A DNA stretch of 64,000 nucleotides from Podospora bellae-mahoneyi (GCF_035222275.1 NC_085886.1:2232001-2296000); one strand, 5' to 3'. Counted from the stretch's first letter, positions 22,532-34,555 are shown. Numbers and translations are program-made. The notes: generated from the letters alone by a model not told the origin.

Positions 22532-23636
22532 AGCCGTGTTGGATAAGTTTGGCTTAAAGTTGGTTTCTGATGTTGCAGTTGTGTGTCGTCTGGTCTGAAA
22601 AAGATGAAGTGCTGTTAGAGGTCGGGTGTCAAGAGAAGTGGTTCTGATTGGTTGACCTTTTTTCCTAGCAGACAAGCTCGGTCCTTCCCTTGTTAGTGAG
22701 CCTTGCTGATGTTATGGATAGTTTATTTGTTCTGTGTGGCAGAATGGACACCTAAAATCAGGAGAACTGTCTTTGGGAAATTCTTTTTGCTTACCTATTG
22801 TATGGGCTGAATGTTATTCGGTCGTGGCTGCCTTGTTGGACATTTCAGTGATGCTAGGCAACTCTTACTCTCTAGTGGGGTTCCCCTTATCGGGTTTGAT
22901 ATCAGCAATACGTCTCTATTGAAGAGTGCTTGTATATTCAACAGGGTTGCTAGTTTGCTCATTCCCTTCAGCTGGAGATCGGGAACACACCTCAAGTTCC
23001 GACCACACTCTTATCAGCTGTCGTTGCCGCACCCCATATACACCACTCACAAGTGTCACCCTCAGGTTCCCGTGCGGGTGAGACCATGCATCATGTGGTT
23101 AACCGTACGGCAAGCCAGTTGACGGTACTGGTGGAGGCCAGTCCTTTCAACAGAATGCCACGTGAGGTCTCCCAGAGCTCCCAATCTATCGCAATGGTTA
23201 CCTTCAGGAGCATCAGAAACTTGCCGCGAAATGCCGTCTTCATTTACATGGGAGATGCTGCCCGGGTTCCCCCTTCCCAATACGGCGGCGGGGCCAGCGC
23301 CTTGCAGAGGGGCGGGCAGCATAGGGTGGGGCTCGATGCACTGAATGCGGGCAACCTCACCCACCCAAGGACCCCTCATCAGCTAGCACTTAACTTGGGA
23401 ATCTGAGAAGCCCACGACAACGCAACTCAACCAACCAACCATCTTCAAGAAGCCAGTCTTTGAGAACAATTCAAGGCTTGCTCCGGTTGTGAGACGCTTC
23501 TTCTCTTGTTTCGTTATACCCTTCCGTCCCCTGCATTCCGGCCCTTTCTTCGGTGCCGGCCTACACGTTGTGAGTGGTGTGTTTGGTCCGACCAACCCAC
23601 CTCGCCAATAGATATATAGAGACTACCTGCCTCCTC
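22532..23636. other. Divergent intergenic region, KAP122 and AMPP
   Basis: 1.1 kb between two outward-facing starts. Short open frames on both strands show no recognisable protein. It presumably contains both promoters. Confidence 0.45.
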
Positions 23637-25895
23637 ATGCGCCATATATGGGCCTTTCCTAGCTTAACAGCACTCTCTCTGTTCCAAGCTTCTGCTGCAT
23701 CCGCTGTACCTAGAGCTCGCCAAGCTATCAACGCCAGCTCCCCCCTCGCCCTGTTCCGTACTAAGAGACGATTCCGCACCCAAGCCCAACTCCTGAGCAA
23801 CAGTGCTACTAAGACGACACTTGTTGAAGAGATGGTGACTGTTGATACCACGAGCCGGCTGGCCGCCCTGCGGTCCTTGATGAAGGAGCGCAACCTTCAT
23901 GTCTATGGTAGGTTATACAACCATCTCTCACGCCGCCCTTATCCATCCACCAACGTCATGAGATGCCTTTCGTCTTATCTCCTCCAACAGCCGCAGCTAA
24001 CACCTGGTTCTTCCAGTTGTACCATCCGAAGATAGCCATGCCTCCGAGTATATCGCCGACTGCGATGCCCGCCGCACATTCATCTCTGGCTTCTCCGGGT
24101 CAGCAGGAACCGCCATCGTGACCCTGGACAAAGCAGCTCTCGCCACAGACGGCCGATACTTCAACCAAGCTTCCAAGCAGCTGGATTCCAACTGGTATTT
24201 GCTCAAGACTGGTATGCAGGATGTACCAACCTGGCAGGAATGGGCGACGCAAGAAGCAGAGGGTGGTAAGCTGATTGGTGTCGACCCTCAGCTGATTTCC
24301 AGCGCCATTGCCGAGAAGCTCGATGAGGATATCAAAAACGCCGGTGGTGGTGGTCTTGTTGGGATCAAGGAAAACCTGGTAGACCTTGTCTGGGGCTCTG
24401 AGCAACCACCTCGCCCCAGCAACAGTGTATTCCTCTTGGGCCAGCAATACGCTGGAAAGGACACGGCAGCGAAGCTTGCCGATCTCCGCAAGGAGTTGGA
24501 TAAGAAGAAGGCGGCTGGTTTTGTTCTTTCCATGCTTGACGAGATCGCTTGGCTCTTCAACCTCCGCGGCAGCGATATCGCTTACAACCCGGTCTTCTTT
24601 TCGTACGCGATTGTGACGCAGGCCTCCGCTACACTTTACATTGACGAAGCGAAATTGACCGACGAGTGCAGGACCTATCTTGAACGAAACAAGGTTACCA
24701 TTAAGCCCTATGGTGCTCTGTTTGAGGACAGCGAGGAGCTTGCTCGCCGAGCAGAGGCCGATTCCAAGGACGCCAAGCCCAGGAAGTATCTCATTTCGAG
24801 TAAGGGGTCATGGGCTCTGAAGCTGGCATTGGGAGGTAACAAGTTTGTCGATGAAGTCCGGAGTCCAGTGGGTGATGCCAAGGCTGTCAAGAATGATGTT
24901 GAATTGAATGGCATGAGAAACTGCCACATTCGTGACGGCGCTGCTCTGACAGAGTTCTTTGCCTGGTTGGAAGACCAACTTGTGAACCAGAAGGCTCAGC
25001 TGGATGAGGTGGATGCGGCCGACAAGCTGGAGCAGATCAGATCAAAGCACAAGGACTTTGTTGGACTTTCCTTTGATACTATTTCCTCGACAGGGGCGAA
25101 GTGAGTACTTCTTTTTGTGAGAGACGGGATGCGGTGGTTGCTGACGAGGTATTAGTGCTGCTGTAATTCACTACAAGCCAGAGAAGGGTGCCTGCAAGAT
25201 CATTGATCCCGACGCCATCTACCTCTGCGATTCCGGGGCTCAGTACCTGGACGGCACCACAGACACCACCAGAACCCTTCATTTTGGAACGCCAACCGCC
25301 AAGGAAAAGAAGGCTTACACCTTGGTTCTCAAGGGCAACATCGCCTTGGATTCGGTAGTCTTCCCCAAGGGAACTAGTGGTTTCGCCATCGATGTCATGG
25401 CCCGTCAATTTCTTTGGGTGAGTCTAAGGATGTGTGGATGCAAAGTGGTACCCGCTGACAGATGATTAGAAATATGGCCTCGACTATCGCCATGGTACAG
25501 GCCACGGTGTAGGCTCGTTCCTAAACGTGCACGAGGGGCCCATCGGCATCGGTACAAGGAAACAGTATATCGACGTTGCCCTGGCCGCTGGCAATGTGCT
25601 CTCGATCGAACCAGGCTACTACGAAGATGAAGCATTCGGTATCCGCATTGAAAACCTCGCCATTGTGAAGGAGGTCAAGACGGAGCATTCGTTTGGCGAC
25701 AAGCCATACCTCGGATTCGAGCATGTCACCATGGTTCCGTACGCCCGCAATCTCATTGATGAGACCATTCTCACACCGGATGAAAAGGATTGGCTAAACC
25801 GGGCCAACAAGAAGATTCTCGAGAAGACGCTTGGATACTTTGAGAACGATCCTCTGACAAAGGCCTGGTTGTTGCGGGAGACGCAGCCTTTTTGA
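23637..25895 (+). CDS. AMPP: Xaa-Pro aminopeptidase P (M24B), with putative mitochondrial leader
   Basis: There are four exons: 23637-23907, 24017-25100, 25156-25417 and 25470-25895, giving 680 aa. The first ~65 residues ([10 protein letters not shown] ... [10 protein letters not shown]) are basic, hydroxylated and poor in acid, like a mitochondrial presequence. An internal ATG at [20 protein letters not shown] could give a cytosolic form, so dual localisation is possible but inferred. The N-terminal creatinase-like domains precede the catalytic C-domain. Its metal ligands are visible: Asp pair in YLCDSGAQY and DGTTDTTRT, His in RHGTGHGVG, Glu in SIEPGYY and Glu in [10 protein letters not shown]. 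Activity: release of N-terminal residues penultimate to proline with two Mn ions. The gene is convergent with FUN14, with 91 bp between stops. Confidence 0.93.
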
Positions 25896-25986
25896 TTGCC
25901 TTGTTGTCACGGTGGGGAAGAATTTTGATTTTTTTTTTCTGGTCGGGATTGTCTAGAACGTATACCCCTAACGGACTTTTTCAGAA

Positions 25987-26628
25987 TTAAAAGGACATGA
26001 AGGCCGACATGGCAAAGGCAATGGCAAAGGAGAGCTTGAAGGCAGTGTGTTGGTTGAGGGCCGCTAGGATGCGGGAACCCTGGAAACGCTCACGCAGGCG
26101 GAGGTACTTGACCAGGTCGAGTCCGGAGCGAGAAGCGACCTGGTGGAGGGTGTTAGCAAGAATGATGAAAGTGTGCGAGGCACGGAGACGTGTCTACATC
26201 ACGATGAAGTATTATCACTAATTTTCTTGGTGATGAGAAATAACAATAAAATAAGTATTAGTCGCCTTACTTACTTGGATGGTGAGCATGCCTATTCCTG
26301 CCAGGAGGACGAGGGTTTTGGAGAAGACGGAGACTAGGAGGCCGACGGCGAAGCCTGTGATGGGGTGCGTGTTAGGATGGTTGTATATGACGATGTAAGA
26401 GGAGGGATTCAAAATCATACCTGAGAGACTACCGCCAGAAAGCTGTTTGATGATTTCTGGGTCTAGCCGGTCTTTTCTCTCGGGACGGGTGGTTGAGAAG
26501 GATTTGTTAGACGAGGGGATGGCATCCATGCGCATTGGTCTTTGGTTGTGGATTGCGAGGAGGGAGGTTGTGAGACCGAGGCTGAGGGCTGGGCGGAGGG
26601 TGCGGTTGAGGAGGAGACGGGTGGCCAT
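25987..26628 (-). CDS. FUN14: FUN14-family mitochondrial membrane protein
   Basis: There are three exons: 26628-26421, 26354-26275 and 26139-25987, with introns of 66 and 135 bp and 146 aa. I chose MATRLLLNRTLRPALSL because AAAATGG is a strong context. An in-frame ATG at 26685 would add 19 residues. The N-terminus is Arg-rich and presequence-like. The FUN14 core has GGSLSGFAVGLLVSVFSK and LVLLAGIGMLTIQ, then a third hydrophobic segment near the C-terminus (FKLSFAIAFAMSAFMSF). Known relatives (yeast Fun14, human FUNDC1) are mitochondrial membrane proteins linked to mitophagy and ER contact. The LIR motif of FUNDC1 is not evident. The family assignment rests mainly on the glycine-rich first helix. 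Confidence 0.75.
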
Positions 26629-27120
26629 TTTGGTTGTTGAGGGAGCTACTGTAGATGGTGAGAGTTTGATGAGAGTGGTGAGCATTATGATCTGGATCGG
26701 ACATAAAAGGGGTGAGTGAGGGTAGGTAATGGACATACAAGTGGTGAGCTGTGGTTGGTTGGTGAGTGAGGTGAAGCTGGGGTTGCGGTGTGTGCATAGG
26801 GGAGCCGTGACGTAATTGGTGGTCGTTGAGGGGCAGGGAGCTTGGACCAACGCGGGGGGAGGAGGCGAGTGCCAAGAGGGGTGTGGGGAACGCGTTCTTT
26901 GGCTTTTTGTTGTCTGTGCAAAGACGCGTTTCGTGGTTTTAACCTTTTGGGACGAAGAGAAGGTCGCAACTTTCTTCCCAGGGTTGATACCGGATAGCAA
27001 AACTATCTTGATCGCGCAATCGGAATTCTACACACACAGGACGAATTATCATCAACATCGGATAACAGACAAATAATCGCCGCGCAATAACACCACCCAC
27101 CAAAGCAGAAAAAGTTCACG
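26629..27120. other. Bidirectional promoter, FUN14 and the 27.1-kb gene
   Basis: About 490 bp (436 bp if FUN14 starts at 26685) separate divergent start codons. It is purine-rich on + near FUN14 and A+C-rich just before 27121. No separate gene. Confidence 0.45.
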
Positions 27121-28977
27121 ATGCCTCGCCCCAAGCGCGATCGCGCAACAACGCGCACCCGCCCAATGGCCACGGCTGCGACGGGAAATTCCTCCTCGCC
27201 ACCGCCTATTCCTGTGTTGCCCAAGCCCGCGCAGGCCGAGCGAGCTGGGACTGAACTCCCAAGCGACATCTACGACGTGAGCGACGCCGAAAAAGAGCGG
27301 CGGAAACTCCGCGCCTCAGCCAAAAAGACCACCGCCGCCGAACAACAGCACACCCTCGAGCTTGAAACAGACCAAGTCCGCGCGTTGGACAGCTCGAGAA
27401 AACAGCGCGATGATGCCTTAGCCAGGTTGCGGGATGTGACCTCTGCGTCTAAGGACGGGTCAGAGTTGGATGTGACACTGGGGAGTCTGGATGATGATAG
27501 TAGTTTGGGGCTGGGGGATGAGTCGACTGAGGTTGAGGGGGTGTCAAGGGCGACGGATACTTCGACTTTTAACATTGCGGGGTTTAAGAGGAGGCCGAGG
27601 CAGAGTAGTGTTCAGGGCAGGGGGGAGAGCGGGTTGATTAGGCCGAGTAGCAGGGGCCAGGGGACGCCGAGTATTAGTACGACCATTAGCTTTGGGAGGT
27701 TCAAGAGAAGGCAGAGGGAGCCGAGTATACTTGGGACGGGGAGGAAGGAGAGGAGGGTCAGGAGTGTTTCGCGGGGGAGCCAGGCGGGGAGGAATAGAGA
27801 GGTGCTTGGGAGGGAGGATGAGGGAGAGGTTTCGCCTGTTGATGGGGGGAAGAGGAGGAGTACGAGGGGACGGTCGAGGGAGGTGGAGAGTGTGGATGGG
27901 TCGCCGGTTGCGGCTGGGTCGAGAAAGAGGAAGAGTTTGGAGAGCCATGAGGATGGGAGGGAGAAGAGGTTGGTGATGGAGGGGGGCGATATGGAGATGG
28001 GGAGTGGAGATGAGCCGGATTTGGACTTTGATATTGATGCTGAGTTGGAACCGAGAGTTGAGTCGCCTGCGAGGGAACAGCAAGATGGGGATGTTCACCA
28101 GTCTATCGAACTTGACGAGCAACCGCCGATTTCCTCGCCTCTGTCTACGCCACCCCGGGAGCTTTCTGCCCCACCACAGTTGAGCGAGGACAATGATCCG
28201 GATATGGCCCTTCCATTGTCGAGCAGCCCAGCCTCTGAGGCTGGTAGCCCGGTCGCATGGCCTTCACTGGATGCGCTCGCGCAGAGAAAATACAACACGC
28301 GAACTGTGCCATCCAAGACCCCAGAGCTGGAAGACGACGGCATGGGATCGAGTATCTCCTCCCCTCCCTCCCTCACACACTCGCCAAACTACCGTGCGAA
28401 ATCCAAACCCGCAGTCGTCAAGAAAAAGGCTCCACCACCACCCAAGAGCTCAGCCGATCTCGCGTCTCTCCTTCCCCGAAGAAAGACCTCGAGCAAGAAC
28501 AAGAACCGCAAGGGCTCCCACAGTGCCGATCCGTTCGATATCGACGACGGGGAAGCCTCAGAGGAGGAGGAAGCTCCGCCGCCCACGAGGAGGGCAGCCA
28601 AGAAACCCCTTTCCAAGACTCCGTCAAAAGCCAATAAGGGCAAGCAAAAAGAGTCTGCTGTGGCTGCTGATCCCAAGGGGAAGAAGAAGCGCGTTACCAG
28701 GACCTATGGCTCCAAGGCTCACGAACAGGAGAAGGAGAATGATGGTGATGTTGACGGTGACCGAGAAGGCGATAGTATCGTTGTCGGTAGCGGCAGCAAT
28801 GAGCCAGAGGACGAGGAAGAGGGGGAGCTCCCAGATGCGGAGACGACGGTGATGCTGAGGGAGAGATTGGGTGAGGAGCTGCAGAAGGCGGTGAAGAAGT
28901 TTAAGGAGGTGGACCAGTGGGAGCTGTCGTTTGAGGAGGTGGAGGGGAGCAGTAGTCCGATGAGGGATGCTCGTTGA
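27121..28977 (+). CDS. Unrecognised disordered, highly charged nuclear-looking protein
   Basis: This is an intronless frame of 618 aa starting MPRPKRDRATTRTRPMATA. It has no catalytic domain I recognise. Visible are a basic N-terminus, a short helical stretch (SDAEKERRKLRASAKK ... VRALDSSRKQRDDALARLRD), and two copies of a motif, NIAGFKRRPRQSSV (about 154) and SFGRFKRRQREPSI (about 194). Several bipartite nuclear-localisation-like clusters follow (GSRKRKS, KGKKKRVTRTYGSK), then acidic runs (EASEEEE, NEPEDEEEGELPD). A C-terminal predicted coiled segment reads VMLRERLGEELQKAVKKFKE. The duplicated FKRRxRxxS motif is the most specific mark and could be a binding peptide. Codon composition alternates between C-rich and G-rich blocks. 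A function in chromatin or the kinetochore is only a guess from composition. Confidence 0.75.
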   Translation: MPRPKRDRATTRTRPMATAATGNSSSPPPIPVLPKPAQAERAGTELPSDIYDVSDAEKERRKLRASAKKTTAAEQQHTLELETDQVRALDSSRKQRDDALARLRDVTSASKDGSELDVTLGSLDDDSSLGLGDESTEVEGVSRATDTSTFNIAGFKRRPRQSSVQGRGESGLIRPSSRGQGTPSISTTISFGRFKRRQREPSILGTGRKERRVRSVSRGSQAGRNREVLGREDEGEVSPVDGGKRRSTRGRSREVESVDGSPVAAGSRKRKSLESHEDGREKRLVMEGGDMEMGSGDEPDLDFDIDAELEPRVESPAREQQDGDVHQSIELDEQPPISSPLSTPPRELSAPPQLSEDNDPDMALPLSSSPASEAGSPVAWPSLDALAQRKYNTRTVPSKTPELEDDGMGSSISSPPSLTHSPNYRAKSKPAVVKKKAPPPPKSSADLASLLPRRKTSSKNKNRKGSHSADPFDIDDGEASEEEEAPPPTRRAAKKPLSKTPSKANKGKQKESAVAADPKGKKKRVTRTYGSKAHEQEKENDGDVDGDREGDSIVVGSGSNEPEDEEEGELPDAETTVMLRERLGEELQKAVKKFKEVDQWELSFEEVEGSSSPMRDAR

Positions 28978-29365
28978 TTTTTCTTCATTTAAACGAGTGG
29001 TTGGAATGGGAAAGGCAAAACTGTTGGGTTTGTGCTGGGATGAAATGAGATGGGACGATTTGATACCTTTGTTTTTGCACTACATAGCTGGATGAACACG
29101 GGATGGGGGGGCGGGAATAGCGGTTGCTTGACTACAACTCGGGTACTTATGGGGGTTTATTAGTCGTTAATATCACTACTTTGCCTCGACGACCGCATGA
29201 GCTTGGAGTTTTTCTTCGGGGATTACATACCAGATTAGCTGCACATAGCTGGATACACAAATTATACACATCACCCAACTTGCTACTTCTCAAGTGAGCA
29301 AGATATGTGCCAGGCAAATATTCATTCATAAATCATTTCTCAATTGGCATCTTTCCCCCCTTCCA
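28978..29365. other. Convergent 3' spacer between the 27.1-kb gene and TIP41
   Basis: 388 bp between two stop codons. No coding sequence is visible; expected to hold both 3' ends. Confidence 0.45.
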
Positions 29366-30388
29366 TCACCTGCCTTCCTGTGTCTGCCCCGTCTCCGCCT
29401 CGAGACAAACACTCTCAACCTCATGCTCCACCACGGGGAGCAAATGCGCAATCTGGTTTGCATCCCTGAACGCAATGGTGATTTGATCAGGCATCAGACC
29501 CTCCATGTATAATTTCTATCTTCCGTCAGCAAAACCCCCTTGTCATTCCCACCAGATCAGCAAACTCACCTTCTTCACTTCCCCAAACACCCCCTCCCGA
29601 GCCGTATACTCCCTGACAACCCTCTCCTCCCCAAAATCAACATAAACCCTCGTATCCCTCACCCTAACTAAAACATTATCCAACCTCAGAAAAAACCTGC
29701 AGAGCACCAACATCCTCTGCTCCATCACCCTGACTTTAACAGTCAAGACGCTGACCCCGTTATCATCCAGCTCGCTCTCGTAGAGCACAACCTCATCGGC
29801 GAACAATATCGGGTCTCGTCTCTGTAACAGCTCGACTGGTATCCTCGCATTGTCATCCCTTTGCAACTTTTGTCCACCCAAACCGGGGGTTTCGGTTCCG
29901 CGGTAGGAGGTGGTGTAACTCCAATCGAAGGGCTTGACCACCTCTTTGATTCCAGCAGAGGTTTTCTCTCGTGTGGCTGACCAGGCGGTGGCGTAGTGGA
30001 CTTTGAGGAGGCCGGTGGAGCCGGTTTTGTCTACTAGGTCCAGGGCTGGTTCGGGGGTGAAGGTGAGGGTGTAGGCGGTGGGGGTGTGGTGGAGGGTGAG
30101 GTGGTTGTCGCCGAAGATCATTTCAGGGATGGGGATGCCGAGGCGGGACTGGAGGAGGTCGATGGGGGTGGATTTGAGGATGGGGGCTTTGAGTGTTGTG
30201 ATGGTGAAGGGGGGGTGGATGAAGGTGCGGGGTGGGGGTTGGACTGGGGAGGGGGGGCGGGGAATGCTGGAGGGGGGAGGGAGGAAGCTGGAGGGGGGAG
30301 GGAGGAAGCTGGTTGATGGGAAGGTGGTTGGTGTTGTTGAGGGGTGAGTGGTGGTAGAGGAGGAGGATGGTGGTGATGGGGGGTCCAT
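29366..30388 (-). CDS. TIP41: TIP41-like protein (TOR/PP2A pathway)
   Basis: There are two exons, 30388-29570 and 29515-29366, with a 54 bp intron (GTGAGT donor, GATAG acceptor), giving 322 aa. Residues 1-55 are a low-complexity Pro/Ser/Thr extension containing a duplicated SFLPPPS unit. The TIP41 domain follows: PEMIFGDNHLTLHH, KPFDWSYTTSYRGTE, VELLQRRDPILFADEVVLYE, SELDDNGVSVLTVKVRVM, CRFFLRLDNVLVRVRDTR and VVREYTARE. Known role: Tip41/TIPRL bind Tap42 and PP2A-type catalytic subunits and modulate TOR signalling. The short last exon adds KLYMEGLMPDQITIAFRD and an acidic tail. The coding strand is C-rich at the 5' end and G-rich at the 3' end. Confidence 0.92.
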
Positions 30389-31270
30389 TGTTGGGTATCC
30401 GGAGGGGTTGAGCTAGAAGCGGTTTCGGTGGTTGGAGTCAGGGGTGTTTGTTTGTTTCGTGGGTGTTTGTTTCGTGGGTTTGACTTGTAATTCGAAGTTC
30501 GTCTTGAGGTGATCGGGCTTGTGGTCGAATTGGCAAAATATGTAGTTTGGAGAGGTGAGGCTGTAGCTTTGGAGTTGCAGATGCAGTTCAGGAACCCAAA
30601 GTCTTGGTGGGGCAGTTATCCGCGGGGCAGAGCCGTTGCAGATTGCGGAGAAAGTCAATGCCGCTCCCAAAACGATTGTCACCTGTTAGCTACCTAGCTA
30701 AGGTAATTCACTTCAAAATAGTTTCAAAGTAGCCGATTTTGATATTGAAGATACTCATTTTCAGGGAGGGTATTCTGGCATGGTCTATTCTCTGCGACAT
30801 ACCCACTCATACTTTAAGTGATAAATCCGAGATGCTCTAGATATCCTGCGGACAGACGACTTCCAAGGCATCTCGATCTCAATGGAGCCAGGTTCCAAAA
30901 GAAACCGGGCTCCTGCCATTGAAACCAAGCCGAAGCGCCGTGCTCCCTGCCAACCTCAAACCAGGTTAGGGTTATTGGTGTGCTGGCCCAACCATAAAGT
31001 GGGGCGGCTGTCAAGACCCGGTTGCCTAGCAACCCACTGCGCCCAAACTGCCCAAATTGACCCCCATTAAAGCTGGCCCCGACATCCTGGATCTCTGTCC
31101 ATGCGACAACCGGCCGGACACGCAACAGACTGCGACTGCGACTGCGACCACATACCTACACCTCCACGCCTGGTGTTGGTATCTTTTGCTCTTCTTCTCT
31201 TCCTCCCCGCTACACATTTTGTTTTTCTATTCTTGGTCTCTGTTGACATTGACTGTCACACATTGCAAAA
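30389..31270. other. Divergent intergenic region, TIP41 and Aurora kinase
   Basis: 880 bp between outward-facing starts. Two adjacent copies of a GTTTGTTTCGTGGGT-like unit lie near 30450-30480, and a GCGACT-type short repeat lies at about 31127-31146. No gene is supported. Confidence 0.45.
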
Positions 31271-32697
31271 ATGGCCTCGAGAACATTGGAGTCCCGCTTC
31301 GAGCGGATGTCTGTCAAGGACGAAAACGACCCGTTTGAGACAATTGGGACGACAACGACATCGACATATCAGAAGGCAAAGGTGCGCTTGACATGAACAT
31401 GATTTTTGTGGCATCAATTCTAACAAAACATAGACTGTCACCGCCTCCTCTGCCTCACAACTCTCCCATAGCAGCAGCCGGCCCAACCTCTTCAAAGTCG
31501 CCCTCCAGCCCCAAAACGCCAACACGGTAACAGCCACCGTCACTCTCCCCTCCCAGACCGCCCAGCGCAAGCAACCCACGACCAGCGCTTCCACCGCCAT
31601 CCCCAACAAGCAGCGGGAAAAGGACACCACCACCACCACGAACAACAACGAAATCCCCTCCCCAACCAAACACAAATCCACCACCTCTCTATCTTCCCGC
31701 CAGTCAGACGAACTCGTCCTCACCAACGACGGCCGCTCCTCCTCGTCTTCCACCTCCTCCTACGTCGACGCCCCTCTAATACCAAAACAATTCCACCTCG
31801 GCATGTTTGAAATCGGCCGTCCCCTCGGAAAAGGCAAATTCGGCCGCGTCTACCTCGCCCGCGAGAGAACATCCTCCTTCATCTGCGCTCTGAAGGTTCT
31901 CTACAAATCCGAACTGCAACACGGCACCGGCGTGGAAAAACAAGTCCGCCGCGAAATCGAGATCCAGTCCAACCTCCGACACCCAAACATCCTCAAGCTC
32001 TACGGCCATTTTCACGACAGCAAGCGGATTTTTTTGATATTGGAATTCGCCGGCAAGGGCGAGCTGTACAAGCACCTCCAGAAGGAAAGTCGGTTCCCCG
32101 AGTGGAAAGCGGCGCAGTATATCGCGCAAATGGCGTCTGCGCTGAGGTATCTGCACAGGAAGCATGTGATTCATAGGGATATCAAACCCGAGAACATCCT
32201 GATGGGTATTCACGGGGAGATTAAGATTTCTGACTTTGGGTGGTCAGTGCACGCGCCGAATAATAGGCGGAAGACGCTTTGCGGGACGTTGGATTATTTA
32301 CCGCCCGAGATGATCAAGTCGGGCAGTAAGGATAATTGGTATAATGAAAAGGTGGATTTGTGGAGCTTGGGGGTGTTGACCTATGAGTTTTTGGTGGGGG
32401 AGGCGCCGTTTGAGGACACGCCGATTATGACGCAGAAGAGGATCGCGAGGGCGGATATGACGATTCCTGAGTGGGTTAGTAAGGAGGCGAGGGATTTGAT
32501 TAAGAAGGTGAGTTTTTTTTTTGCTCTCTCATGTTTTGAGTATGGGAGACTGACAGATGGTAATGTAGTTGCTCGTGCTGGATCCGGAAAAGCGGTTGCC
32601 GTTGGAGGAGGTGCAGAACCATCCTTGGATTATCAAGCATTGCGTCAAGGGGGAGAGGGCGTCGAATCGGGAGAAGTTGAGTTTTGGGAAGTCTTGA
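31271..32697 (+). CDS. Aurora-family Ser/Thr kinase (IPL1/ARK1)
   Basis: There are three exons, 31271-31381, 31434-32507 and 32569-32697, giving 437 aa. The N-terminal 155 residues are a Ser/Thr/Gln-rich tail. The kinase domain starts near 161: [19 protein letters not shown] glycine loop, Lys191 in ICALKVL, catalytic loop [13 protein letters not shown], and DFGWSVHAP, whose DFGWSVH is diagnostic of Aurora kinases. The activation segment [16 protein letters not shown] contains the autophosphorylation Thr. The C-lobe ends [12 protein letters not shown]. All catalytic residues are present. Known role: catalytic subunit of the chromosomal passenger complex, which corrects kinetochore attachment. 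It is the only Aurora gene in this window. It is convergent with ATP23, 280 bp apart. Confidence 0.95.
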
Positions 32698-32977
32698 TCG
32701 TTCACAGACTTGGGGTTGGGGTGTGTCAAAGTTGTTGGTTTGTTTATTTCAAAAGTGATGGGGTATTTTACATGACATGACGGTCAAAGTACAAGTATAT
32801 GGGCGTTGAGGATTGGGAGGGGGGGGGAGGAGGGACATCAAACGGGAAAGGGAAAGGGGGTTTTGTCCTCTTGATTCACTGGTTAAACAATTGCATAGCG
32901 TAGCGGGGAGTTGTGTGTTTAATTCTAATCCTTTTTTTTTTTTAATTACAATTTCTTTTCTACATTTACGAGATGTT

Positions 32978-33869
32978 TTACCTGTAGATTTCTTCAAACG
33001 GTCTCTTGTCGTTGAAACAAGAGTCCCAGACTTGGTTGACGACTTTGGTGGCTTGGACGTCGTCTTTACACGTCGGTCTGTTCATGACGGATTGGATGGC
33101 TCGCATCCGGACGCAGTTTTGGAATTGTTGGGTGAGGGTCCAGTTTCCTCGGGTTATGGTTTCTCGCGTCCAGCGGCATTCACCGCTGAGCATGGAGGCT
33201 CTAATCTGTTTTTTTTAGTATGTCAGTGTCAGTAAGTACCCAAGAGAAGAAGGGGGCAAAACAGCGGGGGAGACGAACCTCTGTACAAGCCGCGTGCTTC
33301 AAATCCATACCCCCCATCCAATCCACCTTCCATCTGAGATGATCCCACGCATGCACCATCTCATGCGCCAGTGTGTCCTCCAGATGACTCCTGTCTCTAA
33401 ACTCATTTGCGCACAGGAGGATTCCGTGATCTGGGCTGAAACCTCCCGTCTGACGGACCACGGTGCCATCTTCGGCTATTCTCCCCGGGCAGCGACGGCA
33501 GACGACGTTGTGAGGGCCGAGGTCGCCATTGAGGGCGGCGGCTTTTTCGCGGAGGTAGCGGACGACGGGGGAGTGCTGGAAGAGCCAGTCGCGGTCTGCT
33601 TCGCAGCGGGCGCAGTCGCGGGCTTCGTTGGCTTTGTAGCGGTCTTCGCGGTAGTGCTCGATGCCTTCGCGGGTGACGCGGCCGGTGAGGATGCGGAAGT
33701 AGTTAAAGTACCAGGCTAGGGATGGGTCGTAGCCTGTGCGTTTGGGGTCGTTGGTGAGGTAGCCGGGGGGTTGTTGTGGTTGTGATGGGGGGGTGGATGA
33801 GGCGGCTGGGTCTGGGGATGTGGTGGTTGTGGTGGGTGGTGATGGTTGTGGTGGTGGTTGGGAGGACAT
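32978..33869 (-). CDS. ATP23: Mitochondrial inner-membrane metalloprotease ATP23
   Basis: There are two exons, 33869-33279 and 33205-32978, with a 73 bp intron (GTTCGT donor, AACAG acceptor), giving 272 aa. A Pro/Thr/Ser-rich N-terminus (about 40 residues) precedes the peptidase M76 domain. Cys-rich segments [10 protein letters not shown] and [10 protein letters not shown] come first. The zinc-binding active site THE-type motif appears here as [15 protein letters not shown] conserved C-terminal exon follows (SGECRWTRE ... [16 protein letters not shown]). Known role: processing of the Atp6 precursor and assembly of the F1Fo ATP synthase, facing the intermembrane space. The length is close to that of yeast Atp23. 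Confidence 0.93.
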
Positions 33870-34555
33870 AATGAATTGGGGAATTGGATTTGTGAAGCTG
33901 ATAGGTCCAATTGGAATTTCAGTGTGTTGGCGCGTAGAAAAAGGCGAGATATCTTGAAATGTGATCTCGATATCACAAGCTGTTCGAAATGGAAATGCGC
34001 CCCTGGTTCTTTGCCCAGGAACTGAACTGCCAAGGCCTGTTGAGCTGGAGAACCTTGTTCGCTGCTTTCAGTCCCGCGCAGGCGGTGAGACAGAGGGGCA
34101 GAATAATTGCTCGGTAACTTTCAAAGGGCGCGGTCAAAAGGCGTCGGTGTGTGGAGTCACCGCCCGGGCTACCCCTCCTCCCGACATCGGACCAATCATC
34201 CAACACCAAACAAACATTTTGACTCTCGAGGATTGCCCAAGCAAAGAAGAGGGAAGGGGAAAAAGGGGTCTCCACTTGGTGTCTGGGATTCCATGCAACC
34301 ACGGTTGAGCTGCATCTGCCCAGGCGTCCAAAATACGACGGCAACACGCAACGCTCTAGGAAAGGAAAGCTGATCTCTGTTGCCGAGTATAAGTGGTCTT
34401 TTTTTTTTTCCCCTTTATAAAGATAATGGAGGCCGATTCCGAGTCGTGTAAGGACAGCCCTTCTTTGAGTTTTCATACTCTCATGCCTCATCTCACCTCT
34501 CCACTCATAGTTCATACCCACTGACTTGTTACCGTTGTCTTATAAACATCCAGTC
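33870..34555. other. Divergent intergenic region, ATP23 and PRO1
   Basis: 686 bp between start codons. A TATAAAG lies at 34416-34422 after a T-run and pyrimidine tract, about 135 bp before the PRO1 ATG, and may be its core promoter. Otherwise nothing distinctive. Confidence 0.45.
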
